A DNA stretch of 64,000 nucleotides, taken from Lachnospiraceae bacterium. GTDB taxonomy: Bacteria > Bacillota > Clostridia > Lachnospirales > Lachnospiraceae. The DNA lies in the NCBI GenBank assembly GCA_017480195.1, contig JAFVBE010000008.1, positions 1-64,000 on the forward strand. The letters are read 5' to 3'. Shown piece after piece: positions 1 through 7,880 of the stretch (positions are counted from its first letter, which is position 1; each line of letters starts with the position of its first letter). The notes under the pieces are model-generated. The model did not search any database. It had not been told where the DNA came from and saw only the letters and a list, made by a program, of their open reading frames with translations. The translations under genes were made by a program, and so were the position numbers.

Positions 1-1
1 A

Positions 2-1129
2 GCCAGCAAGGTCATAGGCACAACACTTAATGTAGTTGATAAGACCGGTAAGGTCTTATCCATAGGCATATCTGCGAACGACTTCGGCAACCAGGCTGCA
101 TACATGATAGACAAGTACATGGTAAATGGCGAAGATGTATCATGGGAGACGGCTTATGAGGTACTTGCATTAGGCGCGACAGGTTTCCAAGTGACGCAGT
201 TCACTAAGATGGGCGTATCGTCATTTGATACACCAAGCAAGTCCGCAAGCATAGATGCATCAGGCAATACCAAGTATGGAGTTGTAGAAGACTCCATGAT
301 TGAGAATATCGCAGATGGAAAAGCTGTTGATTATGCTGATTTACCTGGCGGAGACAAATTCAGTTCTGCATCTGACAAGGGCGGATTCTCAAGTGGCGGA
401 TGTTTTGTAGCAGGAACAAAGGTCAAAACTCCTGAAGGCGAGAAAAATATCGAGGATATAAAGGTCGGGGATGAAGTATACGCCTATAATTCCGACACAG
501 AAGAAACAGACATAAAGAAAGTCCTTCAAACCTTTGTACATGAATCAGACGAGATAGCGCATGTAACAATATCCAGCGAGACGATAGACGCTACCACAAA
601 CCATCCATTCTATGTAGTAGGATATGGCTTTATACCGGCAGGAGAGTTAAGGTCGGGAGATGTAATTCTACTGCTTGATGGAATCACAAGAGAAGTAGAA
701 GCTGTTAGCATTGAATATCTTGAACAGCCTGTAAAAGTATACAACTTTGAGGTAGAGGACTGGCATACATACTTTGTTAGTGAGCAGGGTGTTCTTGTTC
801 ATAATAAAGGTTGTCAAGCTGAACCTTGGGATATATATACAAAAAAGATTCAAGAAAATTCGATTGATGTATCAGGATGGAATAAAGGAAGTTTTGATTC
901 TGCGGAGGAATCTATTGCTAAACACTATTATAAACATGCTAATGAAGTTGGAGCTTCAAGCATTGAACAGTATATGAGAAAGGCTGAAGGATTTAAAATT
1001 AATCTTAAAGGAGCAACAAAAAACTATGTTGATGGCACTGTAGATGGCGTTATTAGATATAAGAAAAGTGGAAAATATATTGATTTGGCTCCAGATGGTA
1101 CAATTATATCTTTTGGAAAAACAAATTGA
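2..1129 (+). CDS. Polymorphic toxin C-terminal part with pretoxin HINT domain (5' partial)
   Basis: The frame is open from the window edge, so the N-terminus lies upstream. The first ~130 residues are an unrecognised linker. A HINT (intein-like) domain starts at the Cys codon at 401 (GCFVAGTKVKTPEG) and ends at the VLVHN motif near 791-805. Such domains are known to cleave themselves and release a downstream toxin. The remaining ~105 residues are the toxin module. HYYKHANEVG, the helical YMRKAEGF stretch and the end GVIRYKKSGKYIDLAPDG resemble the layout of BECR-fold ribonuclease toxins; that assignment is inference. Base composition becomes much more A+T-rich just after the HINT motif, as expected for an exchangeable toxin cassette. 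A putative immunity gene follows 11 bases later. Confidence 0.85.
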   Translation, partial: ASKVIGTTLNVVDKTGKVLSIGISANDFGNQAAYMIDKYMVNGEDVSWETAYEVLALGATGFQVTQFTKMGVSSFDTPSKSASIDASGNTKYGVVEDSMIENIADGKAVDYADLPGGDKFSSASDKGGFSSGGCFVAGTKVKTPEGEKNIEDIKVGDEVYAYNSDTEETDIKKVLQTFVHESDEIAHVTISSETIDATTNHPFYVVGYGFIPAGELRSGDVILLLDGITREVEAVSIEYLEQPVKVYNFEVEDWHTYFVSEQGVLVHNKGCQAEPWDIYTKKIQENSIDVSGWNKGSFDSAEESIAKHYYKHANEVGASSIEQYMRKAEGFKINLKGATKNYVDGTVDGVIRYKKSGKYIDLAPDGTIISFGKTN

Positions 1130-1140
1130 AAGGGATATAT

Positions 1141-1461
1141 ATGAACGAGTGGAAAGAAATAAAAATTGACGGAATTGCTAGAATTGAAAGATTTGTTGAG
1201 GAATTTGAAGTATATGAATTGTATAAAATTCCATATTCAAAATTCAAAGTAAAGATATTTGAGTCATCAAACGGAAAATTTATAGGAAGAACTAATATTA
1301 TGGTTATTGATAGAACTAAGAGTTACTATCCAGGTATTGGACATGGTAACAATGTTGCAGAAACATTAAAAGATACTATATTAAATTTATATTTATTAAT
1401 TGATGATATTGATAATTTAAATAATGAGTGTTTTAATTATGTTGAATCTGTAGATTTTTAA
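1141..1461 (+). CDS. Putative immunity protein for the upstream toxin
   Basis: A 106-residue, acidic, cytoplasmic-looking protein with no signal peptide or membrane segment. I do not recognise the family. It starts 11 bases after the toxin stop, is as A+T-rich as the toxin module, and is the only gene before a terminator-like region, which is the usual position of a cognate immunity gene. ATG 1141 is chosen because AAAGGG lies 6 bases upstream. An in-frame TTG at 1126 overlaps the toxin stop codon and has no ribosome-binding site. The immunity role is inferred from position and size only. Confidence 0.7.
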   Translation: MNEWKEIKIDGIARIERFVEEFEVYELYKIPYSKFKVKIFESSNGKFIGRTNIMVIDRTKSYYPGIGHGNNVAETLKDTILNLYLLIDDIDNLNNECFNYVESVDF

Positions 1462-1476
1462 AAACACATGCAAAAT

Positions 1477-1541
1477 GAGAGTGTAAAATAAATCGTGTAA
1501 GTTTATTTAACGGTAACTTACACAATTTATTTTACACTCTC
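1477..1541. repeat. 27-bp inverted repeat with 11-nt loop
   Basis: The arms at 1477-1503 and 1515-1541 are complementary at 26 of 27 positions. The arm begins GAGAGTGTAAAATAAAT and contains GTGTAAG. It is far longer than the terminators elsewhere here and its T-run is inside the stem, so it may be abutted transposon ends (arms of this kind occur at IS256-type ends) or a small non-autonomous element. It sits between the toxin/immunity pair and the TOMM-like genes. Confidence 0.7.
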
Positions 1542-1620
1542 TATTTAGATAATAATAATAAAATTGGCGGTCAAAAATGACCACCGGAAAAACTCACACA
1601 CTTTACTTGACAAAACCTGC

Positions 1621-1651
1621 AAAAAGAGGTGTTTTTTGAACACCTCTTTTT
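1621..1651. terminator. Bidirectional intrinsic terminator
   Basis: A perfect 13-bp stem (1621-1633 with 1639-1651) has a 5-nt loop, with A-run on one side and T-run on the other. It lies 10 bases beyond the stop codon of the minus-strand Cys/Gly peptide gene and can also end transcription from the immunity gene. Confidence 0.8.
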
Positions 1652-1660
1652 GACATACCT

Positions 1661-1849
1661 TTAATATAGATTATGATTTAATGTTATCTTTCCGCCGCCG
1701 CAGGCACCGCAACCACCGCAACCGCCACATGCGCCACAGCCGCCACCACAAGCACGTGCAACTGTTCCTGCATCATCTGTTCCATTCATATTTTCATTTA
1801 ACTCTCTGATAGTAACTTTTTTCAAAACTCTAAATTTTACTTGTTGCAT
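1661..1849 (-). CDS. Cys/Gly-repeat peptide, candidate TOMM (azole-modified) precursor
   Basis: A 62-residue peptide. Residues 1-33 form a charged leader-like part (MQQVKFRVLKKVTIRELNE...). Residues 34-53 are only Cys, Gly and Ala, with cysteines at 34, 38, 41, 44, 47 and 50, so CxxC repeats every third residue. A short tail KITLNHNLY follows. AAGGAG lies 8 bases before the ATG, and a strong terminator follows the stop, so this is a well-formed gene. Cysteines spaced by small residues are typical of linear azole-containing peptide precursors such as the heterocycloanthracin type, and a YcaO C-terminal remnant lies 27 bases upstream. The product class is inference. A metal-binding peptide is the main alternative. 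Confidence 0.65.
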   Translation of the reverse strand: MQQVKFRVLKKVTIRELNENMNGTDDAGTVARACGGGCGACGGCGGCGACGGGKITLNHNLY

Positions 1850-1876
1850 AATGTTATTCTCCTTATAAAATAATTA

Positions 1877-2577
1877 TTAATTAAAAAAATGCGGGAAGAA
1901 GTCATAGGAATTACATAGCACTTTCTTTACTTCTTCATGCAAATAATAATCGTTCATATAACCAAAATGAATGGGTATTAATTGTGGCGAAAATGCTCTT
2001 ATAACATGTATCTTTTCGCACAATTGTTTATAAAAAATAAAAATAAATGGGATTTGATTTATACTAGTTAATTTTATGTTTGACAAACTATTATATGACA
2101 CTTCATCATCATCCCATAAAAATTTTATTGAATCCATATTGTTGTTTGTTAGATAAAAATATCCATGTTCTTGTGGTAATGTAATGCAACTTTTGTCTAT
2201 CATATAATTATCAGAATTATTATTGGCTGATTCATTTAATAAAACTACAAGTTCCCTATATGCTTTTGAAATAGCATAATCAATATTGGTTTCAGATGCA
2301 CCGCATCCACAAATAAAGTATGGCTTTCTCTTAGAACATGACACAGCTAATACAACATATGCGTATTTACTATATATCAATATTGCAATCTACCTTGTGA
2401 TAGTGCATTCTTTTCGCTTCATATCCCTTTGTAATGGAACGAGCATTTGTCATATATTCCGAGAGATGTTCTTTATTTGAAAATACTGGTGTCGACAGGA
2501 TAGATTTTATAAGTTTTAGTGGTTCTTGTTTTAGCACATTAAGAAAATTCGTTCTTAAAGGATTTAGATCGTTAAGG
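1877..2577 (-). pseudogene. YcaO-type cyclodehydratase, decayed C-terminal fragment
   Basis: The 3' part (1877-2380) encodes about 167 residues with YcaO C-terminal features: GCGASETNIDYAISKAYREL, where YcaO proteins have a Gly-Ala-rich segment followed by an AI/AL...E helix; FSPQLIPIHFGY; and an aromatic/proline end (FFPHFFN) like the family's proline-rich tail. The 5' continuation (to ~2577) lies in another frame, with a frameshift near 2370-2380. The fragment then stops against an RHS sequence on the opposite strand, so most of the ATP-binding N-terminal region is missing. In TOMM clusters YcaO proteins convert Cys/Ser/Thr to azolines. This copy should be inactive. TTG 2380 is the first start in the 3' frame. 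Confidence 0.65.
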
Positions 2578-2805
2578 ATGTATGAGTATGACAAGCTCGG
2601 TAGGATAACAAGTCTTACGGATGAGCTTGGTACAATCGAATATATCTATGACGGCAACGGAAATGTACTTACTGTATCAGAGACGGATAAGGCTTAAAAG
2701 ACCAACACCATAACAAGAACATATGACAGTATGAACCGTGTCACTTCATACACTGATTACAAGGGTGATACAGTAAAGTACGACTATGATGTCCATTATC
2801 CATAA
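2578..2805 (+). pseudogene. RHS/YD-repeat fragment with in-frame stop
   Basis: The frame from 2578 reads YEYDKLGRITSLTDELG and then YIYDGNGNVLTVSE, which are two YD-type RHS repeats. A TAA follows at 2695-2697. The same frame then continues with TYDSMNRVTSYTDYKGDTV and ends at a second stop at 2803-2805. No RHS core or toxin tip follows. This is probably a displaced piece of the RHS/polymorphic toxin gene at the window start, or of a relative. It abuts the truncated YcaO fragment and marks a recombination junction near 2577. Confidence 0.8.
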
Positions 2806-2823
2806 AGTACTCTTTTAATAAAT

Positions 2824-2849
2824 AAACTCCATTCAGAAGAATGGAGTTT
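2824..2849. terminator. Terminator-like hairpin
   Basis: A 10-bp perfect stem (2824-2833 with 2840-2849) with a 6-nt loop lies 18 bases after the RHS fragment stop. The T-run after it is short, so termination is plausible but not certain. Confidence 0.55.
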
Positions 2850-3109
2850 AAAACATTTGAACTCGACATTGTTTTAGTTGCATATCGAGTAGCAACAAAC
2901 ATTTGGGATAGTTTTCCTATCTGTAATTAAAGTATATAGTTAAATGTGTGACCTGTCAAGAGGATATTTCAAATGTGATACCTTAGTATCATTATAATTA
3001 TATGCAGTTACCTATTAATATATGCTAAAATATAAAACAGCAAATAAATAAAATGTGTCAGCCATAAGTATTTGAATATTAGTTACCGTAATATCTTAAA
3101 GCTTTAAAT

Positions 3110-3138
3110 TCATATTTCTGCCCATCTTAACATAAAAT
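3110..3138 (+). promoter_or_regulatory. SigE-type promoter of yqfCD
   Basis: TCATATT at 3110-3116, a 14-base spacer, then CATAAAAT at 3131-3138. The B. subtilis SigE consensus is about kmATATT, 13-15 bases, CATACAmT. ATG of yqfC is 22 bases further on. yqfD is known as a SigE-dependent sporulation gene in Bacillus, which fits. Confidence 0.65.
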
Positions 3139-3159
3139 ATAAAAAAACGGAGTTTATCC

Positions 3160-3360
3160 ATGACTCAGGTTATATTATATGATGACAGGACCGTACATAT
3201 AGATGGATATAAGAATATTATCAGCTTTGATTCAGAGCATATGTGTATCAGGTGTAAGGATAAGGTCTTGGATATAAAGGGTAAGAATCTGCAGATTGAT
3301 TCCTTCTCAGAGGTTAAGATGGTTATAAGCGGAGTTATATCAGGACTTGAATGGACATAA
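3160..3360 (+). CDS. yqfC: Sporulation protein YqfC (YabP/YqfC family)
   Basis: 66 residues forming one small beta-rich YabP/YqfC domain (MTQVILYDDRTVHIDGYKNI, then LQIDSFSEVKMVISGVISGL). Family length is usually 70-95 residues, so it is short but covers the core. CGGAG lies 7 bases before the ATG. Next to yqfD, as in most spore-forming Firmicutes. It is expected to act in the mother cell during sporulation; its molecular role is not known. Alone this short domain would be ambiguous; the neighbour settles it. Confidence 0.85.
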   Translation: MTQVILYDDRTVHIDGYKNIISFDSEHMCIRCKDKVLDIKGKNLQIDSFSEVKMVISGVISGLEWT

Positions 3361-3441
3361 TTTTCAAGTGATTATATTTATCGTTGTTCTTATTTTTTCT
3401 TTTTTTTCATAGAATATAAAAAACTTTATAAGGTGGATTAT

Positions 3442-4671
3442 ATGGTCAAAGAATTCTTAATCTGGCTCAAAGGGTATCTTATCATACATATAATAGGTGT
3501 ATCGAGAGACAGGTTTATAAATCTGTGTATGAAGAATAATCTGGAAATGTGGAATATATGTGATGAAAAGGATTGTGTAGAAAGCTATATTTCCAAAAGC
3601 TCATATAAGAAGATGTCAGACTATGTTGAGAAAACCGGAGTCAAAATCGAGGTGGAGGATAAGTGTGGTCTGCCATATTTATTTTACAGATATAAGAAGC
3701 GTAAGCTTTTTGCGCTTGGACTGGTACTATTTTTTCTTGCTGTATATGCCTTTTCGTTCTTCGTATGGGATATAAATATAGATGGGGAAAATATCTATAC
3801 GAAGGAGCAGATTATACGGGATCTTGAGGAGTTCAATGTAAGAACCGGTACGCCGAAAAAGAATGTAGACTGTGCTGAGTTAGAGAGAAAGCTGCGGGAA
3901 AAATATGATAATATAGCGTGGATAAGCTGTGAACTTAAGGGAACACGACTTAATATCAGTATAAATGAGACTATATCACCCGAAATGATTAAGGAGAATA
4001 CAACCCCTTGTAATATCGTTGCAATGAAATCTGGCATTGTGACTGATATTGTACTCGAGTCAGGAACGAGAGTCGTGAATAGGGGAGATGAGGTTGAGAA
4101 AGGTGATATACTTATAACCGGTGCCATTAATCTTTATAATGACTATGACGAGTTAATTGAGACCTCATATGTCCCGGCAAATGGAGAAGTATATGCTATT
4201 TGCTCGTATGATTATAAGGACAGCTTTCCGCTTGATTATTATGAGAAGGAATACACCGGCAGTTCTAAAAAATATTATGGTATTACCTTTTTGGACAGTA
4301 CCCTGATGCCGTTCAAACCTAAAGACGAATACGATAATTATGATATGCTCGAGGAGGATAATAAATTAAAGCTTTTTGCATCGTTTTATCTGCCTGTGTC
4401 ATTTAAGGTAAACGAAGTAAAAGAGTACGAGCCGGTACTGAAAAAGTATTCTGAGGACGAGGCGAAAGATAAGGCACATCTTAGATTAAATGAATATATC
4501 TCAAATTTTAATAAAAAAGGGGTAGAAATACTGGAAAATAATGTTAAAATAACTATTAGTGATACTGAATGTATGGCAGAGGGAACAATTATAACCAAGG
4601 AGCTTATAGGTGTTCCGTCAGAGCTAACGATTATTAATCAAGGAGAAAATATGGAAGATGGCATATATTGA
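3442..4671 (+). CDS. yqfD: Sporulation protein YqfD
   Basis: 409 residues from ATG 3442. An in-frame GTG at 3433 lies inside the AAGGTGG ribosome-binding site and is rejected. Layout: a cytoplasmic N-terminal part, one membrane segment at about residues 90-108 (LFALGLVLFFLAVYAFSFFV), then a large outer part beginning with an FtsQ/POTRA-like stretch (INIDGENIYTKEQIIRDL). YqfD is a mother-cell membrane protein of sporulation in Bacillus. The 3' end overlaps phoH by 14 bases, so the two are probably co-transcribed. Confidence 0.92.
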   Translation: MVKEFLIWLKGYLIIHIIGVSRDRFINLCMKNNLEMWNICDEKDCVESYISKSSYKKMSDYVEKTGVKIEVEDKCGLPYLFYRYKKRKLFALGLVLFFLAVYAFSFFVWDINIDGENIYTKEQIIRDLEEFNVRTGTPKKNVDCAELERKLREKYDNIAWISCELKGTRLNISINETISPEMIKENTTPCNIVAMKSGIVTDIVLESGTRVVNRGDEVEKGDILITGAINLYNDYDELIETSYVPANGEVYAICSYDYKDSFPLDYYEKEYTGSSKKYYGITFLDSTLMPFKPKDEYDNYDMLEEDNKLKLFASFYLPVSFKVNEVKEYEPVLKKYSEDEAKDKAHLRLNEYISNFNKKGVEILENNVKITISDTECMAEGTIITKELIGVPSELTIINQGENMEDGIY

Positions 4672-5662
4672 TACCATAAATGTACCGCAGCAGCATATAC
4701 AGAATGTGTTCGGACAATTCGATAAGAATATAAAAAGTCTTGAGAAGGCATTTAATGTAACCATCGTACTGCGCGACGATACCTTACGAGTGGTTGGTGT
4801 GGAGGATAATGTCAGGAAGACTATAGCAATAATAAGCGAGATGATTAAGCTTTCAAAAAATGGAAATGTTATAAGTGAACAGAATATTAATTACGCCATT
4901 TCACTTGCCAAGTCGAAGGATAAGGATAAAAATGTCGAGGTTATAAGTGAGCTTGACAAGGACAGTAATATAATATGTCATACCATAAACGGCAAGCCTG
5001 TCAAGGCAAAGACTATCGGACAGCAGAAGTATCTTGATGCTATAGATAGGAATATGATTGTGTTCGGCGTCGGTCCTGCCGGTACCGGCAAGACCTATCT
5101 TGCCATGGCGAAAGCGATTACTGCATTCAAGAACAACGAGGTAAATCGTATCATCCTTACAAGACCTGCCATAGAGGCGGGTGAGAAATTAGGCTTTCTG
5201 CCCGGGGATTTGCAGAGCAAGGTAGACCCGTACTTAAGACCTTTGTATGATGCTTTATATGAGATTATGGGAGCCGAGAGCTTTATGAAAAATATGGAGA
5301 AGGGACTTATTGAAGTTGCACCTCTTGCTTATATGCGTGGACGAACCCTGGACAACGCCTACATTGTGCTTGATGAGGCGCAGAATACTACTCCGGCACA
5401 GATGAAGATGTTTCTAACCCGAATTGGCTTCGGTTCAAAGGCGATAATAACAGGAGATTTATCTCAAAAGGACTTGGCAAAGAACGAGATATCAGGACTT
5501 GAGGTGGCGCTTAAGGTTATAAGCAGGATTGATGAGATATCCGTTATTAACTTTACCAGTGAGGATGTAGTAAGGCATCCATTGGTTCAAAAGATTGTAA
5601 ATGCATATGAGCAATATGAGAATAAAATCGGCAGACAAGCTACGAATAACAAAAAAAACTAA
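4658..5662 (+). CDS. phoH: PhoH-like ATPase/RNA helicase-associated protein
   Basis: 334 residues, normal for the family. An N-terminal KH-like region (1-110) precedes a P-loop ATPase with Walker A GPAGTGKT at 139-146 and Walker B IVLDE at 236-240, followed by the PhoH pattern AQNTTPAQMKMFLTRIG. The ATG lies inside the end of yqfD, with AGGAG 12 bases upstream; translational coupling is likely. PhoH proteins are thought to act in RNA metabolism, often with YbeY, which is the next gene here. In many Firmicutes the PgpH/YqfF membrane phosphodiesterase gene lies between phoH and ybeY; it is absent here. Confidence 0.93.
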   Translation: MAYIDTINVPQQHIQNVFGQFDKNIKSLEKAFNVTIVLRDDTLRVVGVEDNVRKTIAIISEMIKLSKNGNVISEQNINYAISLAKSKDKDKNVEVISELDKDSNIICHTINGKPVKAKTIGQQKYLDAIDRNMIVFGVGPAGTGKTYLAMAKAITAFKNNEVNRIILTRPAIEAGEKLGFLPGDLQSKVDPYLRPLYDALYEIMGAESFMKNMEKGLIEVAPLAYMRGRTLDNAYIVLDEAQNTTPAQMKMFLTRIGFGSKAIITGDLSQKDLAKNEISGLEVALKVISRIDEISVINFTSEDVVRHPLVQKIVNAYEQYENKIGRQATNNKKN

Positions 5663-5689
5663 TTTACCACAATATATCATAGTTAGACC

Positions 5690-5718
5690 TTGATTATACA
5701 GAAGATATAGTGTATAAT
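5690..5718 (+). promoter_or_regulatory. SigA-type promoter of ybeY
   Basis: TTGATT at 5690-5695, a 17-base spacer and TATAAT at 5713-5718 lie 25 bases before the ybeY ATG. It would let ybeY be expressed in vegetative cells, apart from the sporulation-type promoter upstream of yqfC. Confidence 0.7.
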
Positions 5719-5742
5719 AAATAAGTTATAAGAGGAAAATAA

Positions 5743-6255
5743 ATGAGTGTTTATTTTGATAACGAAATAGGTGACAGACTGTCTGAGAGATATAAGAGCA
5801 TTGTTCTTGAGATAGTTGATGCTTCTTTAGAATATCTTAATTGTCCGTACGAATGTGAGGTAAATGTTTTATTTACGGATGATGAGGGAATCAGACAGAT
5901 AAATAACGAATTCAGGGAAATTGATGCACCGACTGATGTTTTGTCATTTCCTTTGATTGATTATCAGAAACCGGCTGATTTTGAAAAGCTTGAGGACAAC
6001 CCATACGAATTTTTTAATCAGGATACGGGCGAGCTAATGCTGGGAGATATAGTCTTGAATGTAGACAGAATTCTTAAGCAGGCGAAGGAATATAATCATT
6101 CTGAATATCGTGAGGTTGCTTTTTTAACTGCTCATAGCATGCTTCATCTTGCAGGCTATGACCATATTGAAGATGAAGAAAGAATCATAATGGAAGATTT
6201 GCAGGAAAAAATACTTAATATGAAAGGATATATGCGTGATTATGAAGAAAACTAA
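5743..6255 (+). CDS. ybeY: Endoribonuclease YbeY (rRNA maturation factor)
   Basis: 170 residues, UPF0054 family. The zinc-binding motif HSMLHLAGYDH is complete, with His131, His135 and His141, and the upstream DAPTDVLSFPL stretch is typical. YbeY is a zinc metalloprotein needed for 16S rRNA 3'-end processing and 70S ribosome quality control. Its end overlaps the next lipoprotein gene by 20 bases. Confidence 0.95.
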   Translation: MSVYFDNEIGDRLSERYKSIVLEIVDASLEYLNCPYECEVNVLFTDDEGIRQINNEFREIDAPTDVLSFPLIDYQKPADFEKLEDNPYEFFNQDTGELMLGDIVLNVDRILKQAKEYNHSEYREVAFLTAHSMLHLAGYDHIEDEERIIMEDLQEKILNMKGYMRDYEEN

Positions 6256-7339
6256 TAAAAAGACGGCTTTTCTTGCCGGAACGATGATTGCAGTTATGTT
6301 GCTCGGAGGCTGTGGAAAGAAAGAAGAAACTACCGAGGCTACTACGGAAGCATCTATTAATGTTTCTCCTGTGGCGGCTATGGAAGGTTCTGCAGAGGAT
6401 ATTTCTGTTATATCAAGAGATGGATATGTGTTAAGTGATTTAACAGGTGAATGGATAGAAGATAAGTATGCTAATCAAAGACCTCTGTGTATTATGATTA
6501 ATAATATTAGCGAGGCAATGCCTCAGGCAGGTATTTCGCAGGCTGCAATAACCTACGAGATACTAGTTGAGGGAGGAATAACAAGATTTTTATGCGTGTT
6601 CGACACATATGATGATATAGAGAAATTAGGACCTATCAGAAGTGCAAGAGTTCCTTATGTTCAGTTATCAGAGATGTATGATGGTTTCTTTGCACATTAT
6701 GGATGGTCTCCAACTGCGCAGGAGATGGTTGAGAACAATTCTGACATACTTACATTGAACGGTATATATCTTGGTGAGATTATGTATTACAGAGCAGCAG
6801 ACAGACCGGCACCACACGATGTATTTACTAATTCGGATTTGATTGCTGCCGGAATAGAAAACAAAGGCTATAGTCTTGAACATGATGACAGCTATACTAA
6901 GATGTTCTCATTTAATTACAAGGATAAGCCTTTAGAGAATGGCGCTCCACAGCCGGCTAACAGAATAGTTACATCCTTCAATGATGGCAGATCACCAAGC
7001 TTTACTTACAATGCTGAGGATGGATTATATCACAGAACACAATACGGTACAGATCAGATTGATGAATTGACCGGTGAAGGCTTAGCATATAAAAATTTCA
7101 TTATAATGATGGTTGAATATACCGCTGATGAAACAGGATATTATAGATTTGTTTCATGGGACAAGGATATGGAGTTCTACTATTTTACAAACGGTCAGTA
7201 TATCAAGGGCGTATGCAAATACGAAAATGGCGTAAATAAATTCTATTATCCTGATGGAACAGAGCTTAAGTTAAATCCTGGAAAGACATTTATTACTGTC
7301 TTTGATTATACTATACCGGGAGCAATTATTATCGAATAA
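6236..7339 (+). CDS. YerB-like lipoprotein (DUF3048)
   Basis: 367 residues. A lipoprotein signal ends in LLGGC with Cys26, followed by a Glu/Thr-rich linker. The mature part shows the DUF3048 landmarks RPLCIMINNISEAMPQAGIS and GPIRSARVPYVQLSEMYDG, and near the end ITVFDYTIPG. GTG 6236 is 7 bases from AAAGGA and is preferred; ATG 6242 is the alternative. The protein should sit on the outer face of the membrane. The biochemical role is unknown; some relatives are linked to helicase PcrA in Bacillus. Confidence 0.88.
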   Translation: MIMKKTNKKTAFLAGTMIAVMLLGGCGKKEETTEATTEASINVSPVAAMEGSAEDISVISRDGYVLSDLTGEWIEDKYANQRPLCIMINNISEAMPQAGISQAAITYEILVEGGITRFLCVFDTYDDIEKLGPIRSARVPYVQLSEMYDGFFAHYGWSPTAQEMVENNSDILTLNGIYLGEIMYYRAADRPAPHDVFTNSDLIAAGIENKGYSLEHDDSYTKMFSFNYKDKPLENGAPQPANRIVTSFNDGRSPSFTYNAEDGLYHRTQYGTDQIDELTGEGLAYKNFIIMMVEYTADETGYYRFVSWDKDMEFYYFTNGQYIKGVCKYENGVNKFYYPDGTELKLNPGKTFITVFDYTIPGAIIIE

Positions 7340-7382
7340 TTTTATACATTTTAGGAAATAATTTCTTCAAGGAGTGAATGCC

Positions 7383-7823
7383 ATGAAGAAATTATTTTTA
7401 TACACATTTTTATTTGCATCAGTTTTTGTATTAGCGTATTTTATTACAGCGACAATATATAAATACAGGCTTGACGAGCCTAATGAGGAAGTTCTGCTTA
7501 CAGAAAATATTATAGATGACTATGATTTGGCTGATAATGCATTGCTTGGAGCATCGGATATAGCTGAGGAGACGGAAAGCGTTAATTCAATTATTGATAA
7601 TAAAACAGATTATATAATTGCAAAAGATATCTATATAGTCGGGATAGAGGACGGGTATGTCATCGTGTATCTCAACGATAAGAATAATGTATATGAATAT
7701 ACGGATATCGATGCGGCTGTATTAAAAATTATTGACAGCATACAATACGAAAAAATTCTCAATAATATTACTTTTGATAATAAGGAGGAGCTTTTTGATT
7801 TTCTTGAATCCATAGCAAGCTAA
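7383..7823 (+). CDS. Small membrane-anchored protein, BofC-like C-terminus suspected
   Basis: 146 residues. A membrane anchor covers residues 4-24, then an acidic linker, then a small domain with IVGIEDGYVIVYLNDKN. That turn is reminiscent of the C-terminal domain of sporulation checkpoint protein BofC, but the likeness is weak and I do not assign it. ATG 7383 is 8 bases after AAGGAG; an upstream in-frame GTG overlaps that site and is rejected. It follows the YerB-like gene with a 43-base gap. Confidence 0.75.
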   Translation: MKKLFLYTFLFASVFVLAYFITATIYKYRLDEPNEEVLLTENIIDDYDLADNALLGASDIAEETESVNSIIDNKTDYIIAKDIYIVGIEDGYVIVYLNDKNNVYEYTDIDAAVLKIIDSIQYEKILNNITFDNKEELFDFLESIAS

Positions 7824-7880
7824 GACGAAGCTCTATGGTTGAAGGAATATCTCAAAGCGTTATGTAGTTAAGGAGATTAT

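Larger units (their letters stand above)
2806..3159. other. Intergenic region, no gene seen
   Basis: A hairpin lies at 2824-2849. The A+T-rich stretch to about 3100 has no ORF or RNA gene that I recognise. A SigE-type promoter and ribosome-binding site for yqfC occupy the last 50 bases. It is the border between the accessory patch and conserved chromosome. Confidence 0.6.

Noticed and set aside
774..977. 67-residue plus-strand ORF inside the toxin gene
   Set aside because: Out of frame within a clear HINT/toxin coding region.
1477..1541. Inverted repeat taken as a CRISPR unit or plain terminator
   Set aside because: Only one pair of arms, no spacers, and the stem is much longer than other terminators here.
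1661..1849. The Cys/Gly repeat read as chance low-complexity sequence
   Set aside because: A good ribosome-binding site, a leader-like part and a strong terminator argue for a real gene.
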